Position numbers and translations under genes: made by a program. A DNA stretch of 64,000 nucleotides from an uncultured Bartonella sp. (lineage in GTDB: Bacteria > Pseudomonadota > Alphaproteobacteria > Rhizobiales > Rhizobiaceae): the NCBI RefSeq assembly GCF_946479275.1, contig NZ_CAMLFE010000001.1, positions 186,001 through 250,000 of the forward strand. The letters are read 5' to 3'. The notes under the pieces were generated by a model, which was not told the origin of the DNA, did no database searches, and worked only from the letters and a program-made list of their open reading frames with translations. Positions 58,947 to 64,000 of the stretch are shown here, piece by piece; within the stretch, counting starts at the first letter, position 1, and each line of letters begins with the position of its first letter.

Positions 58947-60179
58947 CTACTTAAAGTTATGGGCAGCACTTGCCGCATCGTACCCATAAAGCCAATCAAG
59001 GCTTGCCATAAAACTTTCCGGCGAGCGTAGCTTCATAACGAAATTGCGGGCAACAGCAACGGGACCGGTTGCGTGATAGACAAAACTGTTAAATACGCCT
59101 CTTTTGTTGACCGCAGCAACACGCGGCGCGCGAATATTACTATATCGACTCATGGCTTCAGACAGGTTCATGTCCTTGTCCGCCAACAGTTCGGAAAGAG
59201 AGGCAGAATCCTCAATCGCCATTGCCGCTCCTTGTGCTGCGAAAGGCAGAAAACCATGTGAAGCATCGCCCACAAAAACACGTAAACCATTATCTGAAAA
59301 ACGCTGTGGAAGCATTTGAAATAATGGCCAAAATGTCCATTTCTCGATGAGATTAAAAATATTTCTTACCGCAGGATGCCAATCTTTGAAATGTTTTAGA
59401 AGATCAGCCTTATCGCCTTCGCGCGACCAAATTTCGCCCGGATTGTTTCCGTGTGTAATGGCAACAAAGTTGAAAGATTTACCCGCTTTCAGAGGATAAG
59501 CAACGAGGTGGTTGTTTGGCCCCATCCATGCAACAACAGTTTTTATATCGCTAAAAGTCCGAATAAATTCTTTCGGAAGCGCATCAACATCAATTGTTGC
59601 ACGCCATGCGATGTAGCCGCTGAAACTTGCGTGGTCATCAAGCGGCGGAAATTGTCTCAGTTTTGACCAAACACCATCACATCCGATGATAAGCGGCGTG
59701 ACAAAGCCATGGTCAGAGCCCTGATGGTCGGTGTGAACTTCAGCCAATTCTGGTGTTTCTTTCGAAACGGCAATTACTTTTTCATCAAGTCGTATGTCGA
59801 TAAGCGGGATTTGCTTTGCTTTTTCATAAAGCACATTTTGAAGATCGGCACGGTGAATTGTGATGTATGGCGCATGCCAGCGGCGTTCCGACACATCCTG
59901 CAGATTAACTTGCATACGCGTTTTGGATGAAAGGCCATCTCTCAATTCGAGAAAATGCGTTTTCACCCCGACCTCCATAAGGCGATCGAGGACGCCCCAT
60001 TTTTTTAACAATCGGGTAGCATTCGGCGCCAATTGAATACCGGCGCCTACTTCTTCGAGATGATCCCGGCTTTCCAGAACAAGATTACTTATCCCCTTAT
60101 CGGATAATGCTAACGCCGAACTTAATCCGGCTATTCCAGCCCCCACTATGATTGGTTTTTCGTGCTTTTGCCAATCCAT
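58947..60179 (-). CDS. FAD-dependent monooxygenase (salicylate hydroxylase-like)
   Basis: A 410-residue group A flavoprotein monooxygenase. The FAD dinucleotide motif PIIVGAGIAGLSSALALSDK is at 9-28. The second FAD contact is GDASHGFLPFAAQGAAMAIE near 290-309, and IIGCDGVWSKLR near 165 is the DG motif. The family hydroxylates aromatic acids such as salicylate or 6-hydroxynicotinate using NAD(P)H and oxygen. The actual substrate cannot be told from sequence, and no ring-cleavage genes are nearby. It is followed upstream by a small zinc-finger gene on the same strand, 26 bp away. Confidence 0.85.
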   Translation of the reverse strand: MDWQKHEKPIIVGAGIAGLSSALALSDKGISNLVLESRDHLEEVGAGIQLAPNATRLLKKWGVLDRLMEVGVKTHFLELRDGLSSKTRMQVNLQDVSERRWHAPYITIHRADLQNVLYEKAKQIPLIDIRLDEKVIAVSKETPELAEVHTDHQGSDHGFVTPLIIGCDGVWSKLRQFPPLDDHASFSGYIAWRATIDVDALPKEFIRTFSDIKTVVAWMGPNNHLVAYPLKAGKSFNFVAITHGNNPGEIWSREGDKADLLKHFKDWHPAVRNIFNLIEKWTFWPLFQMLPQRFSDNGLRVFVGDASHGFLPFAAQGAAMAIEDSASLSELLADKDMNLSEAMSRYSNIRAPRVAAVNKRGVFNSFVYHATGPVAVARNFVMKLRSPESFMASLDWLYGYDAASAAHNFK

Positions 60180-60205
60180 AGCTATTCCTCGTATTTTAAT
60201 GTTGA

Positions 60206-60469
60206 TTAACCAGCGATTTTGATCGCGACTTGCTCAGGGTCAAAACTGCAATTTGCCGGATTTGTTTCCATCTCCGAAAGTGACGGGTTATACCGGTACA
60301 ATGTTGAACAATAAGAGCAAATTTTCTCATTATCAGCACCCATATCAATAAATATATGGGGATGGTCAAAAGGCGGATTGGCTCCGACACACATGAACTT
60401 CTTCACGCCGATTTCAATCATTTTATATCCGCCGTCATTTTGAAAATGAGGAATGTGATGATCAGCCAT
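60206..60469 (-). CDS. Zinc-finger (zf-CHCC) domain protein
   Basis: An 87-residue protein starting MADHHIPHFQNDGG, with a CHCC zinc-binding pattern: C in KKFMCVGANPPFDHPHIF, His in that segment, and CSYCSTLYRY near the middle. The domain resembles the bacterial counterpart of mitochondrial NDUFS6. ATG 60469 is chosen over the upstream 60508 because GGAG lies at the right spacing and the family starts here. It lies 26 bp upstream of the monooxygenase gene. Confidence 0.85.
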   Translation of the reverse strand: MADHHIPHFQNDGGYKMIEIGVKKFMCVGANPPFDHPHIFIDMGADNEKICSYCSTLYRYNPSLSEMETNPANCSFDPEQVAIKIAG

Positions 60470-61569
60470 GTCAAAACTCCATGTCACAAGTAAATTTTCA
60501 AAGCGCAATATTGCACTACCATTGATAACGTCATTTTCTATAGCCTAATTGGTGCCTGATAGCCAACATTTTGTGCCAAATGTCTGAGCGTTTTGATCAC
60601 TTTAACATAACTTGATCTACTAAAAGTTGTATAATTGTGTCTTTCATCTGTTTTTGATGCTTTCCATCTCATATCGCTGCATCACATTAGCAACATTAAT
60701 CTACTTATTATTCAAAGATATTGTCTTCCTTCCTGACACAATTATTCTTTGAGAGCGACATTGTTGATGTTAATAGATATTTCGGAAAGCAGGAACTTCG
60801 GGAGTAAAAGATGATAAGCAATACAGGCAAGCTATAAATCTTCACAATTAGCGAGAAAACTATGCCCGACATGAAGCATCTTTTGTATATAAATTGTTAT
60901 TTTATATATGGGTGACGAATGAGATAAGAACTGAAATTGCTTAAAGACAAAATGATCTCGATTTTCTAGCCGATCGTTTGAGAATCACGGCACATTTTGA
61001 GTTTCGTCGAGTTTGGCACAAGCCTCATCTTTGGTGCAAGCATCATTTATTGCAGCTTTCGTGTTAGGCAGACTGTTGAAGTAAAGCTGCAATTAAAAAA
61101 TATGAAATGTATAGTATAGTTAATAACGAAACCGAATGACCATTATTAATAGGCAATTTTTATAAACGATATCAATAATAATTATAATGTTCATTAAATA
61201 ATTAATGACAAAAAATATTTATATTAAATTTTTTTATTAAAAATAATTAATAAAAATTAACAATGTAAAATAACGGAATTAAAATTCAAAAAATAAATGT
61301 TATTTTTATTATAAGAATCTGATTTGTTTATCACCTCGATAATACCCGTCCATTAATATTGTCAGTCTTTAAAAGCTTAAATTTTTAACGTTAGAAATAT
61401 AGAAATATCGTCCATCCAAACGCGGATATAGGATTTGTCATTGTTGTTTCTCCGTTGTAGACTTTTGATAATTACAAAATGATATGATTCAAAATTATTC
61501 CGTTCAAAGCGGGGTGATGTGGTCAAATTGATTGCAGCATCAAGACATGAGAATGAAGGGAAAAGCAAT
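60470..61569. other. Long AT-rich gap upstream of ppk
   Basis: About 1.1 kb, with 61100-61330 almost entirely A/T. No credible gene or RNA was found. I searched by eye for a PhoB box (paired CTGTCAT) and found none. The frame at 61377-61910 on the minus strand overlaps ppk and is its shadow. Confidence 0.4.
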
Positions 61570-63789
61570 ATGGCTTTACGTACAAAAAGTTCTTCGAATT
61601 CAGAGGTTAAACAGCCTAATGCTGATACAATCAATATGGAAACGCCGGAACGTTTTGTTAATCGGGAATTCTCGTGGTTGCAATTTAATAACCGCGTACT
61701 CATGGAAGCAGCTAATAAAAAACATCCGCTGCTGGAACGCCTGCGTTTTTTATCAATATCCGCGACCAATCTTGACGAATTTTTTATGGTGCGTATCGCC
61801 GGTCTTGCAGGGCAAGTACGTGCAGGAATTGTGACACGTAGCGCCGACGGGCGCACCCCGCAGGAACAGCTTGATTTTGTGCTCGCCGAGGTTGCTCGAT
61901 TACAAGCCAATCAACAAACAGAGCTCAGGGCTCTGCGACATGAACTCGAACAGGAAAAAATTGCGATCATTCGCCCTGACCGCTTGAGTGAAAACGAGAA
62001 GGCCTGGCTCGAAAACCATTTTCTGGAAACAATCTTTCCTGTACTTACACCGCTTTCAATTGACCCTGCCCATCCATTTCCTTTTATTCCCAATTTAGGA
62101 TTTTCAATCGCCCTTCATCTGTTGCGCCGGGCCGACCGTCAGCCGATGACGGCACTGTTGAGGCTGCCAACGGCTTTGAAACGTTTCACATTGTTACCGG
62201 ACGAAGGGCACGGCTATCGCTTCATCTCACTAGAGGATATCGTCAGCCTCTTTATAGGTAAGCTTTTTCCCGGTTATGAAATTAACGGGGCCGGAACATT
62301 TCGCATTATTCGCGATAGTGACATTGAAGTTGAAGAAGAGGCAGAAGACCTCGTTCGCCTCTTTGAAACGGCTCTTAAACGTAGACGTCGCGGGCAGGTT
62401 ATCCGTATAGAGTTTGATGCGGAAATGCCTGATGATTTACGTCAATTTGTTACAACCGAGCTTGGCGTGCCTGATAATCGGGTAAGCGTCCTTGATGGAT
62501 TGCTGGCACTCAATATGATTTCCGAGATTGTTTCGATACCTCGTGAGGATTTGAAGTTCGTTCCCTACAATCCTCGTTTCCCTGAAAGAATAAGGGAGCA
62601 TGCCGGAGACTGTTTCGCAGCAATCAGGGAAAAGGATATCGTCGTTCATCATCCTTATGAGTCATTTGATGTAGTTGTACAGTTTCTAAGACAAGCGGCA
62701 GCCGATCCGGATGTGTTAGCAATAAAACAGACGCTTTATAGAACATCGAATGATAGTCCGATTGTTCGCGCACTGATTGATGCATCGGAAGCTGGAAAAT
62801 CGGTTACGGCTTTGGTTGAACTCAAAGCCCGTTTTGATGAAGAAGCGAATATTCGTTGGGCAAGGGATCTGGAACGGGCAGGGGTGCAAGTTGTTTTCGG
62901 CTTTATTGAGTTGAAAACACATGCCAAGATGTCTCTGGTTGTGCGCCGTGAGGAAAACAGGTTGCGTTCCTATGTCCACCTCGGAACAGGAAATTATCAT
63001 CCGATCACTGCCAAGATTTATACGGACCTTTCTTTCTTTACGACAGATGATGATATCGGACATGATGTTCAGCTGATTTTCAATTTCATTACCGGTTATG
63101 CCCAGCCGGACGAGCCGATGAAGCTCGCATTTTCTCCATTGACATTGCGTCGGCGCATTCTCGGACATATTGAGGATGAAATTGCACATGCAAGAGAAGG
63201 AAAGCCTGCAGCAATCTGGATGAAGATGAATTCTCTGGTTGACCCACAAATCATTGATGCATTGTATCGGGCAGGGCAAGCCGGTGTTCAAGTTGATCTG
63301 GTGGTTCGCGGCATTTGTTGCTTGCGTCCCGGTATTCCTGGCTTTTCGGAAAATATACGTGCAAAATCTATCGTCGGCCGTTTTCTGGAACATAGCCGTA
63401 TTTTCTGTTTCGGCAATGGGGAAGATCTACCGAATGAAAATGCTATCGTTTATTTTGGTTCGGCAGATATGATGACAAGGAATCTCGACAGGCGTGTTGA
63501 AACATTGGTACCGGTTTTCAATAAAACCGTTCACCAACAGATACTTTCCCAAATCATGTTGGCAAATATCATTGATAATCAACAAAGCTTCGAGATATTA
63601 AGTGATGGAACTTCACGCCGTATCGTGCCGCTTAAAGGCGAGAAGCCGTTTAATGCGCAGGAATATTTTATGACTAACCCCAGTCTATCGGGACGTGGAA
63701 AATCGTTGCGGTCATCAGCACCTCGTATCATTGCATTGCGCCGCCAGAAGACTGATACAACTAGCACCGAAGCAACTAAAAAAGACTGA
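61570..63789 (+). CDS. ppk: Polyphosphate kinase 1
   Basis: A 739-residue enzyme that reversibly polymerises the ATP gamma-phosphate into inorganic polyphosphate. N-terminal domain: [19 protein letters not shown] near 29-47, then [15 protein letters not shown]. Catalytic core: [20 protein letters not shown], the autophosphorylated histidine in [15 protein letters not shown] (near 455-470) and [19 protein letters not shown] just after. ATG 61570 has GAAGGG nine bases upstream, while a GTG at 61519 would add 17 unconserved residues. ppx follows after 7 bp. Confidence 0.96.
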   Translation: MALRTKSSSNSEVKQPNADTINMETPERFVNREFSWLQFNNRVLMEAANKKHPLLERLRFLSISATNLDEFFMVRIAGLAGQVRAGIVTRSADGRTPQEQLDFVLAEVARLQANQQTELRALRHELEQEKIAIIRPDRLSENEKAWLENHFLETIFPVLTPLSIDPAHPFPFIPNLGFSIALHLLRRADRQPMTALLRLPTALKRFTLLPDEGHGYRFISLEDIVSLFIGKLFPGYEINGAGTFRIIRDSDIEVEEEAEDLVRLFETALKRRRRGQVIRIEFDAEMPDDLRQFVTTELGVPDNRVSVLDGLLALNMISEIVSIPREDLKFVPYNPRFPERIREHAGDCFAAIREKDIVVHHPYESFDVVVQFLRQAAADPDVLAIKQTLYRTSNDSPIVRALIDASEAGKSVTALVELKARFDEEANIRWARDLERAGVQVVFGFIELKTHAKMSLVVRREENRLRSYVHLGTGNYHPITAKIYTDLSFFTTDDDIGHDVQLIFNFITGYAQPDEPMKLAFSPLTLRRRILGHIEDEIAHAREGKPAAIWMKMNSLVDPQIIDALYRAGQAGVQVDLVVRGICCLRPGIPGFSENIRAKSIVGRFLEHSRIFCFGNGEDLPNENAIVYFGSADMMTRNLDRRVETLVPVFNKTVHQQILSQIMLANIIDNQQSFEILSDGTSRRIVPLKGEKPFNAQEYFMTNPSLSGRGKSLRSSAPRIIALRRQKTDTTSTEATKKD

Positions 63790-63796
63790 CACATAA

Positions 63797-64000
63797 ATGG
63801 ATAACTCTTTGGCTCAAGGCCGTTTAAAAGGCAGAAAACCTGTTGCGGTCATCGACATAGGCTCAAATTCGGTTCGTTTGGTGGTCTATGAGGGATTGGT
63901 TCGTTCGCCAACTGTGCTGTTTAACGAAAAGATACTTTGTGGCCTCGGTAAAGGCGTGGCAAAAACCGGTTGTCTTGAGACAGAATCAGTTGATATGGCG
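63797..64000 (+). CDS. ppx: Exopolyphosphatase, N-terminal part (3' end outside window)
   Basis: The frame opens with ATG 63797 and runs off the window. The 68 visible residues carry the Ppx/GppA phosphate-1 motif VAVIDIGSNSVRLVVYEG (about 17-34), followed by KILCGLGKGVAKTGCL, which fits the family. The enzyme removes phosphate from polyphosphate ends, opposing the product of the gene just upstream. Confidence 0.93.
   Translation, partial: MDNSLAQGRLKGRKPVAVIDIGSNSVRLVVYEGLVRSPTVLFNEKILCGLGKGVAKTGCLETESVDMA

Noticed and set aside
60470..61569. PHO box controlling ppk
   Set aside because: Isolated TGTCA words occur but no direct repeat of CTGTCAT at the right spacing.
61377..61910. 177-codon minus-strand frame over the ppk start
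   Set aside because: It is the antisense shadow of the conserved ppk N-terminus.
1..64000. CRISPR arrays, insertion sequences or prophage genes
   Set aside because: No regularly spaced repeats, transposase, integrase or phage-structural protein was seen anywhere in the window.

Overview
The window looks like chromosomal core sequence of a moderately AT-rich alphaproteobacterium of the Hyphomicrobiales (Rhizobiales). Lineage clues are the Rhizobiales-type SPOR protein with a long disordered cytosolic arm, the dgt/erpA divergent pair, the AapJQMP general amino-acid transporter, the mprF(lpiA)-acvB pair and the ppk-ppx pair. The low GC combined with this gene set suggests Bartonellaceae, and the biosynthetic and respiratory breadth (homoserine, histidine, branched-chain amino acids, periplasmic DMSO/TMAO reductase) fits a gut-associated Bartonella of the B. 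apis type better than a blood-borne pathogen. That placement is inference. I saw no rRNA, IS element, prophage, integrase or CRISPR array.

Layout. 1-2 kb: the end of homoserine dehydrogenase, then glpX. 2.5-3.7 kb: ilvE (minus). 3.7-5 kb: a gene-poor gap with one possible small membrane protein. 5-11.3 kb (minus): dgt, argS, and a giant SPOR protein. 11.4-12.9 kb: erpA and a secreted protein built of three similar beta-rich units. 13.2-16.1 kb (minus): a NifU/SufU-like protein, yidD and thrS. 16.2-17.5 kb: folE, hisI and tRNA-Leu. 18-25.6 kb: a tightly overlapping five-gene operon with a YhiI/RbbA/YhhJ-type exporter, a lipoprotein alpha/beta hydrolase and an exported protein of unknown function. 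26-31 kb (minus): tRNA-Ala and a respiratory S-/N-oxide reductase operon. 32.3-36.6 kb: a zinc alcohol dehydrogenase, cstA, a YbdD protein and a small lipoprotein. 37.3-41.3 kb (minus): mprF and acvB, for making and breaking aminoacyl-phosphatidylglycerol. 41.5-48.8 kb: ccdA, glmU and glmS, then recG and a phosphodiester glycosidase on the other strand. 49.5-53.3 kb: a 28-residue membrane peptide candidate and dnaE. 53.4-60.5 kb: metC, aapJQMP, an FAD monooxygenase and a zinc-finger protein. 61.6-64 kb: ppk and the start of ppx.

Functional links. The reductase operon encodes the periplasmic molybdoenzyme, its dedicated chaperone and a membrane-anchored triheme cytochrome. The cytochrome joins a diheme alcohol-dehydrogenase-type cytochrome to the terminal domain of TorC. 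This replacement of the usual pentaheme NapC/NirT-type quinol-oxidising module is the most unusual thing in the window. CcdA, encoded about 10 kb away, would support cytochrome c maturation. Cell-envelope functions are prominent: glmU/glmS precursor supply, SPOR, MprF/AcvB, YidD and the RbbA-type exporter.

No computation or database search was run. Family assignments come from reading motifs and overall similarity, and comparisons with E. coli or Rhodobacter proteins are from memory.
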